A stretch of DNA of 39,444 bases. It comes from a virus. A model generated the notes under the pieces. It saw only the letters and a list, made by a program, of their open reading frames with translations, was not told where the DNA came from and made no database searches. Numbering within the stretch: position 1 is the stretch's first letter; each line of letters begins with the position of its first letter. Of this stretch, positions 19,171 through 28,315 are shown in pieces. The stretch is taken from positions 1 to 39,444 of the IMG/VR virus record IMGVR_UViG_3300031616_000016; one strand, given 5' to 3'. The position numbers and the translations under genes are program-made.

Positions 19171-20330
19171 GCCGCCCACGGCGCGTCGCGGGCAACGTCT
19201 ACCGCCGCGCCGATTCCCAGGTCTACTGGCTCTGGTACTGGGACCGAGACGGCAAGCGGCGCCGCCGCGCGAGCTCGGCCGACGAGGCCACCGCCCGAGC
19301 CGAGCTCGCAGCCATCCTCGAGCGCGTGCGCCAGGGCGAGGCCGCGATCGCCGACTCGGGCGAGCTCACCATCGCGGTCTGGGGCGAGCGCTGGGTAGCG
19401 CTCCGGCGCGAGGCCGGGAAGGGCGAGGCGGACAACGAGGCGGCCCACCTCGAGCACCACATCGTGCCGGCGCTGGGCCGGATCTGCCTGCGAGACCTCT
19501 CCACCGCCCAGGTGCTCGACTTCGTCCGGCGCCTCCCGGCCCAACTGGTCGCCACCGGGAGCGGCGAGCGGCTCGCGCCGGCGACGTGTCACAAGGTGGC
19601 GGGCACCCTGCGCAGCCTCTGCCGCGAGGCCGCCAAGCGCGAGCTCATCCAGGCATCCCCCTGCGACTGGGACAAGGGCGACCTCCCCGAACTCGGCGCG
19701 CCGGCGGTGGGCGAGGGCTTCTCCGCGGAGGAGGTCCTGCGGCTCGTCACTGACGAGCGCGTGCCCGAGGATCGCCGCGTGCTCTACGCGCTCGAGTTCC
19801 TGACCGGCATGAGGACCGGCGAGGCCGCGATCCGGCGCTGGCGCGACTGGGATGGGACGAAGACTCCGCTCACCGCCCTGCGCGTAGAGACCAGCTGGTC
19901 GACGCGCAGGCAAGTCGAGAAGGAGACGAAGACCCGCGTGCGGCGCACGATCCCTGTACATCCGGCGCTGGCGCGCATCCTCGAAGGGTGGCGGGGATCG
20001 GGCTTCGCGCGCATCTTCGGGCGCTCGCCTGTGGTGGAGGACCTCATCGCGCCAGGCGAGGGCGGCGCGCCGCGGGCGAACACCGACTCGTGGCGGCTCT
20101 TCCAGGCCGACCTCGAGGTCCTCGGGCTGGGCGCGCAGCGGCACTACGAGACCCGCTCGACGTTCATCAGCTTGGCCGAGGGCGGCGGGGCGGACTCGGC
20201 CTCGATCGCCATCCTCACGCACCCATCGCCGCGCGCCGCGAAGGACCTCTATCGCCGCCTGCGCCTCCTGTGGCCACAGCTCTGCCGCGCGGTCCTGGCG
20301 ATACCGCTCGAGCTGCCCAAAGCAGCCTGA
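19167..20330 (+). CDS. second tyrosine recombinase
   Basis: 387 residues from GTG 19167. An N-terminal arm region (GNVYRRADSQVYWLWYWDRD) and a core-binding helical domain (residues about 70-180) precede the catalytic domain. Active-site candidates are R216 (LTGMRTGEAA), a basic β-hairpin (KETKTRVRRTIPVHP), R330 in YETRSTFISLA, H352 (ILTHPSP) and nucleophile Y362 (KDLYRR). Box II would normally be H-x2-R, and here it is Y327-x2-R330, with a His one position earlier. It is unrelated in detail to the P4-type integrase at 2688-4115. No tRNA fragment or arm repeats are visible nearby, so the target and role are unknown. Confidence 0.82.
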   Translation: MSRPRRVAGNVYRRADSQVYWLWYWDRDGKRRRRASSADEATARAELAAILERVRQGEAAIADSGELTIAVWGERWVALRREAGKGEADNEAAHLEHHIVPALGRICLRDLSTAQVLDFVRRLPAQLVATGSGERLAPATCHKVAGTLRSLCREAAKRELIQASPCDWDKGDLPELGAPAVGEGFSAEEVLRLVTDERVPEDRRVLYALEFLTGMRTGEAAIRRWRDWDGTKTPLTALRVETSWSTRRQVEKETKTRVRRTIPVHPALARILEGWRGSGFARIFGRSPVVEDLIAPGEGGAPRANTDSWRLFQADLEVLGLGAQRHYETRSTFISLAEGGGADSASIAILTHPSPRAAKDLYRRLRLLWPQLCRAVLAIPLELPKAA

Positions 20331-20511
20331 CCTCGACTCGGTGGACGTGCGCGACCACGTCCTCCTCTGCGCCTGCCCGATTCGGTTCCGGTGCGGTTAC
20401 GGAGGCCTCTCTTACGCCTGTGCCACAGCGCGCGCGAACGCCTTGGATATCCGTTCCAGGTGACCATCGAGCGCGTGTGGGACAATACCCGGCGAACCCG
20501 AGGGCCACGCC
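20331..20511. other. short intergenic region after second recombinase
   Basis: 181 bp without a credible gene. GACAAT (20490-20495) could be a -10 element for the rightward genes starting at 20512, but I see no good -35. No tRNA-like core or repeated arm motif was found. Confidence 0.35.
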
Positions 20512-20706
20512 ATGAGCGACGTTCTCAAGGAGGCTGGGCAGGGCGTCGCCATGAGCCTGCACGTCCTCTTGCTCGCTGTGCAGAACGGGCAGACGCATGC
20601 GGCAGACGATGCGTGTGAGGCCCTGGCCAAGACGCTCACGAACTACGGGCACGCCATCGCGGAGATCGTGAAGGAGGCCACGACCCGCGACCCGCGCGCT
20701 AGCTGA
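20512..20706 (+). CDS. small helical protein
   Basis: 64 residues from ATG 20512. Continuous amphipathic helices (LKEAGQGVAMSLHVLLLAVQ, ACEALAKTLTNYGHAIAEIV). No metal or membrane motif. It precedes the HNH and terminase genes, so it may open the late operon. Family not recognised. Confidence 0.5.
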   Translation: MSDVLKEAGQGVAMSLHVLLLAVQNGQTHAADDACEALAKTLTNYGHAIAEIVKEATTRDPRAS

Positions 20707-20739
20707 AACCGTGTCCCGGGATGGGTTGACCATGGGCGC

Positions 20740-21105
20740 GTGGCTGCCCTCAAGCCGTGCGCGTCCCCTGGCTGTCCCGAGCTCACTCGTTCCACCCGTT
20801 GCCCCGAGCACGCCGCGAAGCGCCTCGCGCTCGACGTCCAGGAGCGCGGCTCTTCCACCGATCGCGGGTACGACTCCGTCTGGCGTCAGCTGCGCGATCG
20901 GTACTACCAGCTGCACCCGGACTGCGAGGCGTGCGCGGCGGGCGGCCTCGCCACGCCCGGGCAGATCGTCGACCACGTGACGCCGCACCGCGGGGATGAC
21001 GTCCTGCGCCTCGACGTGCGGAATCTCCAGACGCTCTGCCTCTCCTGCCACCGCCGCAAGACGATGACCGAGGGCGCGGGCTACGTGGCGCGCGGAGTGC
21101 GCTGA
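20740..21105 (+). CDS. HNH endonuclease
   Basis: 121 residues from GTG 20740. The N-terminal CASPGCPELTRSTRCPEH is a small zinc-binding segment. The HNH core follows: YYQLHPDCEAC, IVDHVTPHRGDD (DH is the catalytic pair), NLQTLCLSCHRRKT. Phage HNH proteins next to terminase genes assist DNA packaging in HK97-type phages by stimulating specific cleavage by terminase. The position directly before TerS and TerL supports that role. Confidence 0.85.
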   Translation: MAALKPCASPGCPELTRSTRCPEHAAKRLALDVQERGSSTDRGYDSVWRQLRDRYYQLHPDCEACAAGGLATPGQIVDHVTPHRGDDVLRLDVRNLQTLCLSCHRRKTMTEGAGYVARGVR

Positions 21106-21251
21106 TGGACGCGCCGACCCCAGCGCCCGTGTGCGCCTTGGTGGGCACCCCACCCCCTTCGCATCATATTGGCGACGGGGTGAGCAACCGCGTTGTGGTC
21201 GTCTCTGACCAAACCTCATCCATAAAAAACGCCGCAGGGAAGATCGCGTAA
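21105..21251 (+). CDS. small frame between HNH and terminase genes
   Basis: 48 residues from ATG 21105, which overlaps the HNH stop (TGATG). Its stop TAA overlaps the next ATG (TAATG). The translation (MDAPTPAPVCALVG...SHHIGDGVSNRVVVVSDQTS) has no recognisable domain. The double overlap is what argues for translation; the alternative is a non-coding gap containing the terminase recognition site. Confidence 0.35.
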   Translation: MDAPTPAPVCALVGTPPPSHHIGDGVSNRVVVVSDQTSSIKNAAGKIA

Positions 21252-21622
21252 TGGCGCGCCCGCCCTCGAATGCCGCGCACTCCGGGTGTAAGGCGCTTTC
21301 CAAGCTGCCGCGGGCGCCGAAGGGCATGACGCGCAGGCAGGCGTCCGTCTTCACCCGGTACGGTGGCCTACTCGTCGATGCCGGCACGCTCGCGGCAACT
21401 GACCTGCCGATGCTGGAAAGTGCCGCTCGGGTCCGCGCAACTCTCGACGCGATGTATGCAGATCCTGACGTGTCGGCGGCGACGGTCGCGGCTCTCGAGA
21501 GGCTTCACAAGGAGTGCCTCATCCAACTCGGTCTAACGCCGGCAGCGCGGCGTGGCGGCGGGCAGAGGCTGGACGCTCCGCGTGATTCCGAGAGTGACCG
21601 GATCAGGGACCTGCTCGGATGA
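21251..21622 (+). CDS. terS: terminase small subunit, P27-like
   Basis: 123 residues from ATG 21251. A basic N-terminus (LPRAPKGMTRRQASVFTRYG) is followed by helical segments with LPMLESAARVRATLDAMYAD and ERLHKECLIQLGLTPAARR, the end typical of P27-family small terminases. The product recognises phage DNA and presents it to the large subunit. It overlaps the TerL start by four bases. Confidence 0.8.
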   Translation: MARPPSNAAHSGCKALSKLPRAPKGMTRRQASVFTRYGGLLVDAGTLAATDLPMLESAARVRATLDAMYADPDVSAATVAALERLHKECLIQLGLTPAARRGGGQRLDAPRDSESDRIRDLLG

Positions 21623-23394
21623 ACGTAGCCCACGCAATGGCCGCCCGCGCCAAGCCGCGAAAGCATGCAGCCCGCCGCGTAGCCGAGAGGGAATACGCAG
21701 CCATCGCGGGCGCGTGGGAAGACGACGTCCTGGCTGGACGTGTCCCGGCGGGCAAGCTCGTCAAGAAGGCGATCGCGCGGCAGCGCGGGGATCGCGCGCA
21801 CGAGCCTGACGGCTATGCGTGGGATGAGGACGAAGCGAACAAGGCATGTGCGCTCGCGGAAGAACTCGCGTACCCGAAGGGCCCGAAGCGCGGCAAGCCA
21901 TTCGTGCTCGAGCCGTGGGAGGTGTGGCTCATCCGCGCGATCTTCGGCTGGGTCGACGCGATCACGCGGCTGCCCAGATTCCACAAGATTTCGATCTGGC
22001 TGCCAAAGGGCAACGGCAAGAGCCCACTCGCGGCGGCGATCGGGATCATCGTCCTCGCTCGCGGGCACAAGATCGGCGCGAAGGTCTACGCGGCGGCGGT
22101 CACCGAAAAGCAGGCGAACAACGTCTTCGAGCCGGCACAGGAGATGCTCCGCCACGCGCCGCAAGTGCGCGAGGCGGCGGGCCTGGTCGTCGTCGAGCAT
22201 GCGATCAGGGGCATTGGCGACCCGCGTACCTTCTTGCGGGTCTCAGCCGAAAAGCGTAGCGCCGATGGCTCGGTCGGAGACTGCTACATCGTCGACGAGG
22301 TACACCAGCACCCGACGCGCGCGCTGTATGACGTGCTCGCGAACAACGCGTCCAAGGTGGATGGCTCCCGCATCATAGTCATCTCGACCGCGGGCACCGA
22401 CCAATCGCCGACCGCGATCGGCTGGCTCCTATACTGCGAGGCGAAGGCAGTTCTCGATGGCGCAGTGGACGCGCCGGCGCACTTCGCGCTCATCTTCGAG
22501 GCGGACCGCAAGCGGGCCGATGGGACAAAGACCGACCCGTTCTCCGAGGAGACGTGGCGCCAGGCGAACCCGAACTTCGGCGTGTCGATCTCGGCACGGA
22601 ACTTCAAGACGACGGCCGAGGCCGCGCGCAAGGACCCGACGGCTCAGCCGCACTTCTTCTCGACGCGGCTCGGCTGGTGGGTCCGTTCCGCGAGCGCGTG
22701 GATGGACTTAAACCGATGGGACGCCGCGGCGGTCCAGGTGACCGACGAGCACTTTGACGGCTTCGCCGTGTTTCTGGGCATTGACTACGCCCCAAAGCTC
22801 GATCTCTCGGCGATCGTGCAGGTCGCGGCCCACTTCGATGCGGATGGGAAAAGGCGGTACGTGGTTCGTGGCCACGGCTACCTCCCCGAGGGTTCGCCGA
22901 CGCTCAACGATATCCCGGAGCTCCGCCAGTGGACGGGGAAATGGTTGACGCTCACCCCGGGTGACGCGCTCGATGCCGGGTACCTGCGCCCGCGCATCAC
23001 CGAGATCGTCGCCTGTCACGCGGCAGCGGAGGTGTGCCTCGACCCGTTCGGTGCCGTTGAACTCATGGCATCGCTGCCACGAGAGGGGATCAAGCCCGTC
23101 GAGATCCGGCAGGACTGGAAGCACCACTCTCCGGCCATGACCGAGGTGCAGGTCGCGCTCTCACAGGGCCGGCTCGTGCACGACGGTAGTCCGCTCATGC
23201 GTCTCTGCATGTCGAACGTGATCGCCTTGCCTGACCGGAACAGCAACGTGGTCCCGACGCGAGCGAACGACGCGAAGAAGATTGACCTTGCGGTGGCGTT
23301 CTTGAATGCGATGTACCGCGCGATGGTCGCCGATCTTGTGGTGCCAGACCGCCCGCGCGTCTGGTCCCTCGATGAGCTCGGGGACTTCGCGTGA
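21619..23394 (+). CDS. terL: terminase large subunit
   Basis: 591 residues. The ATPase domain has Walker A PKGNGKSP (about residues 129-136) and Walker B CYIVDEVHQ (D226, E227), followed by coupling motif IVISTAG. The nuclease domain has acidic residues D389 (GIDYAPKLD), D475 (CLDPFG) and D556 (KKIDLAVAF), the three expected for an RNase-H-like metal centre. It is of the HK97/P27-associated type (Terminase_1). It cuts the DNA and pumps it into the procapsid through the portal encoded next. Confidence 0.95.
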   Translation: MNVAHAMAARAKPRKHAARRVAEREYAAIAGAWEDDVLAGRVPAGKLVKKAIARQRGDRAHEPDGYAWDEDEANKACALAEELAYPKGPKRGKPFVLEPWEVWLIRAIFGWVDAITRLPRFHKISIWLPKGNGKSPLAAAIGIIVLARGHKIGAKVYAAAVTEKQANNVFEPAQEMLRHAPQVREAAGLVVVEHAIRGIGDPRTFLRVSAEKRSADGSVGDCYIVDEVHQHPTRALYDVLANNASKVDGSRIIVISTAGTDQSPTAIGWLLYCEAKAVLDGAVDAPAHFALIFEADRKRADGTKTDPFSEETWRQANPNFGVSISARNFKTTAEAARKDPTAQPHFFSTRLGWWVRSASAWMDLNRWDAAAVQVTDEHFDGFAVFLGIDYAPKLDLSAIVQVAAHFDADGKRRYVVRGHGYLPEGSPTLNDIPELRQWTGKWLTLTPGDALDAGYLRPRITEIVACHAAAEVCLDPFGAVELMASLPREGIKPVEIRQDWKHHSPAMTEVQVALSQGRLVHDGSPLMRLCMSNVIALPDRNSNVVPTRANDAKKIDLAVAFLNAMYRAMVADLVVPDRPRVWSLDELGDFA

Positions 23395-24929
23395 GCCTCT
23401 GGACCTCGATCCGGTCGATCATCGCCCGCGGCCTCACCGAGCCCATCGACCCGCGGCGCGGGCAGTCCTACTGGATCGCCCTGCCGTACATCCCGGACGG
23501 CTTGCAGCTAACGGTTCACCAATCCTTCGAGGTCTCGACCGTCTGGGCCTGCTGCAACCTCATCGCGAACAGCATCGCGGCGGCGCCCTGGTACGTGCTC
23601 GACGTCGACCGGAGCGGGAAGCGCTCGAAGCTCGTGGGCGACCCGCTCGCCTACTTGCTGAACGTCGCGCCCAATCGGGACATGGTCGCGCAGTCGGCAA
23701 AGGAGGCGCTGCTGTGGCAAGCGCTCATCCACGGTGATGGCTACGGGGAGATCGTCCTCGACGGCGCCGGCCGAACCGCCGAGCTGTGGCCGCTCCTCAC
23801 CGAGCGGATGCTACCGCCCGGTCGTGACGAGAAGGGCGCCCTCTTCTATGAGTACGTGAACCCGAACGGCCGGTGGGCGCGGCTCGGCGCGGCGAGCGTC
23901 TTCCACCTGCGCGGCCCGAGCCTCGACGGGCTCATGGGCCAGGGCACGGTGGTCACGGCGATGAAGTCCATCGCGACGGCCGCGGCACAGGATCGCTTCA
24001 CCGCCAGCTACTTCGCGAACAGCGCGACGCCCTCTGGGGTGCTCACGACGACGAAGCCGCTCAAGGCCGCCGAGCGCGACTCGCTCAAGCTCGAGTTCGC
24101 GCAGAAGTACGCGAGTCACAAGCGGGCGGGGACGCCCCTCGTGCTCGACAGCGGCACCACCTGGACGCAGCTCTCCGCCGATCCCGACAAGGCGCAGCTC
24201 ATCCAGGGCCGGCAGTTCTCGATCGAGGACATCGCTCGCTACTTCGGCGTGCCCCTGCACCTGCTCGCGTCGCCGCAGGGCTCGCAGGGCTACGGCAAGA
24301 ACCTGTCGGAGATCGGTCACTCGCTCATCAACTTCGGCCTGCGGCCGTGGACAAAGCGGCTCGAGCAAGAGGCACAGGTGAAGCTCGTCGGGCCGCGCTC
24401 GAGCAAGGTCACGGTGATTGACCTCTCGGATCTATCGCGGGGGACCGAGAAGGAGATGGCCGAGGCGGACGAGATCCGCATCAGGTCCGGCGTCAACACG
24501 ATCAACGAGTGCCGTGCCGAGCTCGGCAAGAACCACGGCCCGCCCGAGCTGGATCACCACCTGGTGCTGACGACGCTCCAGCCGGTGGAGAAGGCGCTCG
24601 CACCGACCCCGGCGCCCGGCGCCACGCCCGGCGGCGCTCCACCCAATGGCGTGGATCCCGAGCAGGATCCGGGCGGAGACCAGATCGGGACCGAACCGGC
24701 AGCGCGCGTCAACGCCGACCTCCTGGCCGTGGCGCTCGACGCGCACGCCCGGCGGTTCAATGCCCGGCGCCGGGATCTCGTACGCAACGGATCTGCGGAC
24801 AGGATGCCGGGCGCCGTCGCAGAGCTGCGCGCGCAGATCCCGGAGCGCTTCCGCGCGCTCTGCGAAGCGGTCGAGGCCGGCGCGGATCCGTACAAGGTCG
24901 CCCATCATCACCTGGGAGTAGCCCTATGA
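23391..24929 (+). CDS. portal protein, HK97 family
   Basis: 512 residues from GTG 23391, overlapping the TerL stop. Characteristic segments are VSTVWACCNLIANSIAAAPW, LWQALIHGDGYGEIVLDG, VFHLRGPSLDGLMGQ, RYFGVPLHLL and IGHSLINFGLRPWTKRLEQE. The C-terminal 100 residues are Pro/Gly-rich and end in a helical segment. It forms the dodecameric channel at the vertex for DNA entry and exit. Confidence 0.95.
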   Translation: MSLWTSIRSIIARGLTEPIDPRRGQSYWIALPYIPDGLQLTVHQSFEVSTVWACCNLIANSIAAAPWYVLDVDRSGKRSKLVGDPLAYLLNVAPNRDMVAQSAKEALLWQALIHGDGYGEIVLDGAGRTAELWPLLTERMLPPGRDEKGALFYEYVNPNGRWARLGAASVFHLRGPSLDGLMGQGTVVTAMKSIATAAAQDRFTASYFANSATPSGVLTTTKPLKAAERDSLKLEFAQKYASHKRAGTPLVLDSGTTWTQLSADPDKAQLIQGRQFSIEDIARYFGVPLHLLASPQGSQGYGKNLSEIGHSLINFGLRPWTKRLEQEAQVKLVGPRSSKVTVIDLSDLSRGTEKEMAEADEIRIRSGVNTINECRAELGKNHGPPELDHHLVLTTLQPVEKALAPTPAPGATPGGAPPNGVDPEQDPGGDQIGTEPAARVNADLLAVALDAHARRFNARRRDLVRNGSADRMPGAVAELRAQIPERFRALCEAVEAGADPYKVAHHHLGVAL

Positions 24930-25696
24930 AGAAGAGGTCGACGGCTTCGGCAGCCTCGCCGGTCACGCGGTGCGAGGCGAAGACGGGCGCGGGCGGATCC
25001 GAGCTCTTCCTCTACGGCGACATCGGCGCCGGCTGGTTCGGTGAAGGCATCACCGCAGAGACTGTGAAGGAAGAGCTCGCCACCTGCAAGGGCGCGCTCT
25101 CCGTCTACATCAACTCGGCCGGGGGCTCCGTCTTCGAGGGCCTCGCGATCTACTCGCAGCTCCGGCGCTACGACGGCGGGGCGGTGACCTGCTTCGTGGA
25201 CGGCCTCGCCGCTTCCATCGCCAGCATCATCGCGCTCGCCGGCTCGCGGACGGAGATGTCCCGGGCCTCGCTCATGATGATCCACGAGGCGCAGGCGATC
25301 GTCCTCGGCAACGCCGGCGACATGCGCAAGTGCGCCGACGACCTCGACACGGTCACGGGCACCATGCGCGGCGTCTACACGGCGAAGACCGGCATGAGCG
25401 ACAAGGAGGCTGGCGCCCTCATGGCCGCCGAGACCTGGCTCTCCGCCGCGGATTGCGTGGCCAAGGGCTTCGCCGATGCAATCGTCGCCGACGAGGCTCC
25501 GGACGAGGGCGACGGCGGCGAGGTCGCTGCCCGGCTCGTCGACACCTACCGGAACACCCCTGCGAACCTGCGCCACATGCCGCAGGCGATCGCCCTGGCG
25601 CGAGCCACCCTGACCTTGCAGCGCGACACCCTTCGCCGCTCGCCAGCGGGCGGCGATCCCCGGCCAGCCGGGCGCAGCAGAAACGGCAAGGGGTAG
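24926..25696 (+). CDS. ClpP-like head maturation protease
   Basis: 256 residues from ATG 24926, overlapping the portal stop. S14 features are IYLYGDIG-like LFLYGDIGAGWFGEG, VYINSAGGSVFEGLAIYSQL, catalytic S97 (DGLAASIASI) and H120 (MMIHEAQ), followed by MRKCADDLDT and TWLSAADCVAKGFADAIV. It processes the capsid scaffold domain during head assembly. The basic C-terminal 40 residues probably take part in scaffold contacts. Confidence 0.93.
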   Translation: MKKRSTASAASPVTRCEAKTGAGGSELFLYGDIGAGWFGEGITAETVKEELATCKGALSVYINSAGGSVFEGLAIYSQLRRYDGGAVTCFVDGLAASIASIIALAGSRTEMSRASLMMIHEAQAIVLGNAGDMRKCADDLDTVTGTMRGVYTAKTGMSDKEAGALMAAETWLSAADCVAKGFADAIVADEAPDEGDGGEVAARLVDTYRNTPANLRHMPQAIALARATLTLQRDTLRRSPAGGDPRPAGRSRNGKG

Positions 25697-25713
25697 CACC
25701 CGAAGGAACGAAG

Positions 25714-27006
25714 ATGCTCGAGAAGCTCAGGCAGAAGAGGAACGAAGTCCACGCCAAGATGACCGCGCTCATGGCCGCCGTCGAAGCCGCGGCGCGGGAG
25801 ATGACCGCCGAGGAAACGCAGAGCTTCAAGGCGTGCCAAGGCGATTTCGATTCGCTCACCATCCAGATCGAGAACTACGGCGCCATGGAGGCGCAGAACG
25901 CCCTCCTGGCGCAGCCGCAGCCGCGCAGGACCGACCCGCCGAACCCGGCCGGCGCCACCGCGACCGCCCTCGAGCGCCCGCTCGTAACGGCCGGGAGGGA
26001 CAACCCCACCGGCGGCTTCGCCAGCCTGACAGAGTTCTGCTGTGCCATCGCGTCGGCCGCGGTAGGCGCTCGAGTGGGCCGCATGGACCCGGACCGGATT
26101 CGCGCCGCGGTCGCAACGTACTCGAACGAGGGCGCCGGTGCGGACGGCGCATACGCGCTACCCCCCGACTTCCGGGCGGTCGTGCAGAAGCTGCTCGAAG
26201 TCCACGAGTCGCTCTTCCCGAAGCTCTCGCAGCTCGTGACGCCCAACTACACCGTCACGCTGCCTATCGACGAGGACCCACCGTGGTCCGCCTCCGGGCT
26301 CGCCGCGGCACAGGTGGCCGAGGGCGCCCAGCTCACTCCCGTGAAGCCCGTCCTGAAGCAGCTCACGATACCGCTCCTCAAGTACGGTGATCTCGCCTTC
26401 GTGACGGAGGAGATGCTCGCCGACGGTACGCTCATCGGCCCCTACATCCAGGGGAAGTGCGCCGACAAGATCGGGTGGAAGGTCAATGCGGCCACCTACG
26501 CGGCGCTCCTCACCTCGACCGGAAGGAAGACCACCACCAAGGGCGCGACCGGCGCCGGCCTCCCCGCGACGCTCATCAACCTCCAGCAGATGCTCATCGA
26601 CGGATGGGTGGGCGGGTTCAACGGCCGTGGGATCTGGGTCGCGAACCCAGCCTACATCACCGTCCTGCAGGGCTACACCATCGGCAACTGGCCGGTCTAC
26701 CTGCCGCCGGGCGGGCTCTCGAGCTCACCGCTCGGGACGCTCTTCGGGCGCCCGATCGTCTTCTCCGAGCTCTGCAATGCGATCGGGACCGAAGGTGACC
26801 TCATGTTCTTCGTGCCGGACCAGGTCTATGGCGTCTCGAAGACCGACGGCCTCCGCGCCGACACGTCGATCCACTTCGCGTTCGATCAGGACCTGACCGC
26901 GTTCCGCTTCTACATTCGGGCCGCGATCAAGCACAAGTGGAGCGCGGTCATCACCCGCCCCGACGCCACCACGGCAAGCTCGGTCGTCACGCTGCAGACC
27001 CGGTAA
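25714..27006 (+). CDS. major capsid protein, HK97 fold
   Basis: 430 residues from ATG 25714. The N-terminal 65 residues are a coiled-coil scaffold or delta domain (MLEKLRQKRNEVHAKMTALM...), followed by a Pro-rich linker where the preceding protease would cut. The mature part contains FASLTEFCCAIASAAVG, the spine-like region KLSQLVTPNYTVTLPI and the P-domain ANPAYITVLQGY. It ends with VYGVSKTDGL and FRFYIRAAIKHKWSAVI, typical of HK97-type capsids. It is the main head subunit. Confidence 0.93.
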   Translation: MLEKLRQKRNEVHAKMTALMAAVEAAAREMTAEETQSFKACQGDFDSLTIQIENYGAMEAQNALLAQPQPRRTDPPNPAGATATALERPLVTAGRDNPTGGFASLTEFCCAIASAAVGARVGRMDPDRIRAAVATYSNEGAGADGAYALPPDFRAVVQKLLEVHESLFPKLSQLVTPNYTVTLPIDEDPPWSASGLAAAQVAEGAQLTPVKPVLKQLTIPLLKYGDLAFVTEEMLADGTLIGPYIQGKCADKIGWKVNAATYAALLTSTGRKTTTKGATGAGLPATLINLQQMLIDGWVGGFNGRGIWVANPAYITVLQGYTIGNWPVYLPPGGLSSSPLGTLFGRPIVFSELCNAIGTEGDLMFFVPDQVYGVSKTDGLRADTSIHFAFDQDLTAFRFYIRAAIKHKWSAVITRPDATTASSVVTLQTR

Positions 27007-27017
27007 GGAGAGATCCC

Positions 27018-27398
27018 ATGCCCATCCACAATGGAAACTGCCCAATGATCGGCGGCGCGGCGCCGATCAGTATTGCAGCGGCCGGCAACCAGCAGACCGG
27101 CTGGATCGACGTCCGGCCGTACCCGAGCATCCGCTGCCTGGTGATGACCGGGGCCGGCGGCGGGACGCCCGCGATGAGCTTCCAGCAGGCGAACACCGCC
27201 GCGGGTGGTGGGGCCAAGGCGCTCGCGGGCTGGGCGGTGGGCTCCTACGCGAACGCCGCGATCGATGTCGACAACCCGAGCGACAAGCTCGACAAGAACG
27301 GTGGTTTCGGCTGGATCCAGGTCACCACCACGATGACCGGCGGTGCGGGCACGATCTGCTGCACCGACGTGCTCGGCCAGGACGGCAACGCAGCCTGA
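27018..27398 (+). CDS. probable capsid decoration or stabilisation protein
   Basis: 126 residues from ATG 27018, with TAAGGAG upstream. A Gly/Ala/Thr-rich β-type sequence (NQQTGWIDVRPYPSIRCLVM, AAIDVDNPSDKLDKNGGFGW, IQVTTTMTGG) without helices. The position directly after the capsid gene and the small β-rich character fit a head decoration protein. No family match is claimed. A strong hairpin (27420-27440) follows, so the head genes up to here may be expressed most. Confidence 0.55.
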   Translation: MPIHNGNCPMIGGAAPISIAAAGNQQTGWIDVRPYPSIRCLVMTGAGGGTPAMSFQQANTAAGGGAKALAGWAVGSYANAAIDVDNPSDKLDKNGGFGWIQVTTTMTGGAGTICCTDVLGQDGNAA

Positions 27399-27419
27399 GA
27401 GGCCAGCGCCTGGACGGGT

Positions 27420-27440
27420 CCCCGACCATCTCGGTCGGGG
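27420..27440 (+). terminator. hairpin after capsid genes
   Basis: CCCCGACC (27420-27427) and GGTCGGGG (27433-27440) pair perfectly with a five-base loop ATCTC. No T run follows, so it may attenuate rather than stop transcription, or protect the 3' end of the capsid messenger. Confidence 0.55.
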
Positions 27441-27478
27441 GCCTACTCGAGGCGGCCAACCGCACGAAGGAGAACGAC

Positions 27479-27694
27479 ATGGAGAACCTCAAGGACTACG
27501 GAACGCCGAGCCTCGTCCGCCTGCTCGAGGTCGCGCGGGTGAAGTTCGACGAGATCGGGGCCGACCTCGTCTCGAAGCGAGCCGAGATCGAGGCCCTGGA
27601 GGCGGAGCTCACCTCGCGCGCCCCGCCGCCGCCGCCGGAAGAACTGACGCTCGCGATCGGGGCCGGGCGCGAGAAGGCGCTCAAGGCAGGGTGA
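27479..27694 (+). CDS. small helical protein in head operon
   Basis: 71 residues from ATG 27479, with AAGGAG upstream. Helix and coiled coil (VRLLEVARVKFDEIGADLVS, RAEIEALEAELTSR), then PPPPPEE and a short helix. It lies between capsid and connector genes. No family recognised; possibly an assembly chaperone. Confidence 0.6.
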   Translation: MENLKDYGTPSLVRLLEVARVKFDEIGADLVSKRAEIEALEAELTSRAPPPPPEELTLAIGAGREKALKAG

Positions 27695-27697
27695 TCC

Positions 27698-28315
27698 ATG
27701 GCGGCGGGCGACCTCTGCGCGGCGGCCGACGTGAAGGCCTATCTCGGCAAGAACGACGCCGGTGACGATACGCTCCTCGCCGGGATCGTCTCTGCCGCCT
27801 CCGCCTGGCTCGCGAGCCAAATAGGCCGGGACATCACCTCGCAGGCGTACAACGAGACCCGGAGCGGCGACGGGACCGGTGCCCTGCGCCTCCGCCAGTC
27901 GCCGGTCATCACCGTCCAGTCGCTCACAGTGGATGGCATCGCGGTCACCCCGCGCGACGCGAACAACGAGGGGTGGGCGCTGCAGGATGACTGGCTCCTC
28001 CTCTCCGGGCCGTCGAGCGGGGCCGGCATGTCGGGACCCTACGGTCCCTACGTGAGCGGGACGAAGATGACCACACTGCGATACACGATCGGCCTCGCGA
28101 ACGTGGTCATCGGCTACACCGCGGGGTACGCGACCGTGCCGCCCGACCTGAAGCAGGCGGCGGTGGAGCTCGTCGGGGAGACGTTCCAGCGCCGGGACCG
28201 GCTCGGGATGATGTCCCGGAGCCTCGGTGGCGAGGTGATGACCGCCTTCCAGACCCTCTCCCTGAACGTGAGCCTGAAGAGCACGATCGCGGCCTATCAG
28301 GTGGTGAGGCTCTGA
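27698..28315 (+). CDS. head-tail connector (gp6-like adaptor)
   Basis: 205 residues from ATG 27698. The beginning DLCAAADVKAYLGKNDAGDD, then LLAGIVSAASAWLASQIGRD, is characteristic of phage head-tail connector proteins of gp6/gp8 type. A β-rich middle (SPVITVQSLTVDGIAVT) and helix PPDLKQAAVELVGETFQRRD follow. It would form a ring under the portal. Confidence 0.8.
   Translation: MAAGDLCAAADVKAYLGKNDAGDDTLLAGIVSAASAWLASQIGRDITSQAYNETRSGDGTGALRLRQSPVITVQSLTVDGIAVTPRDANNEGWALQDDWLLLSGPSSGAGMSGPYGPYVSGTKMTTLRYTIGLANVVIGYTAGYATVPPDLKQAAVELVGETFQRRDRLGMMSRSLGGEVMTAFQTLSLNVSLKSTIAAYQVVRL

Noticed and set aside
18752-20511. A second attP for the second recombinase
   Set aside because: No tRNA-like core and no paired arm repeats were found on either side of the gene.
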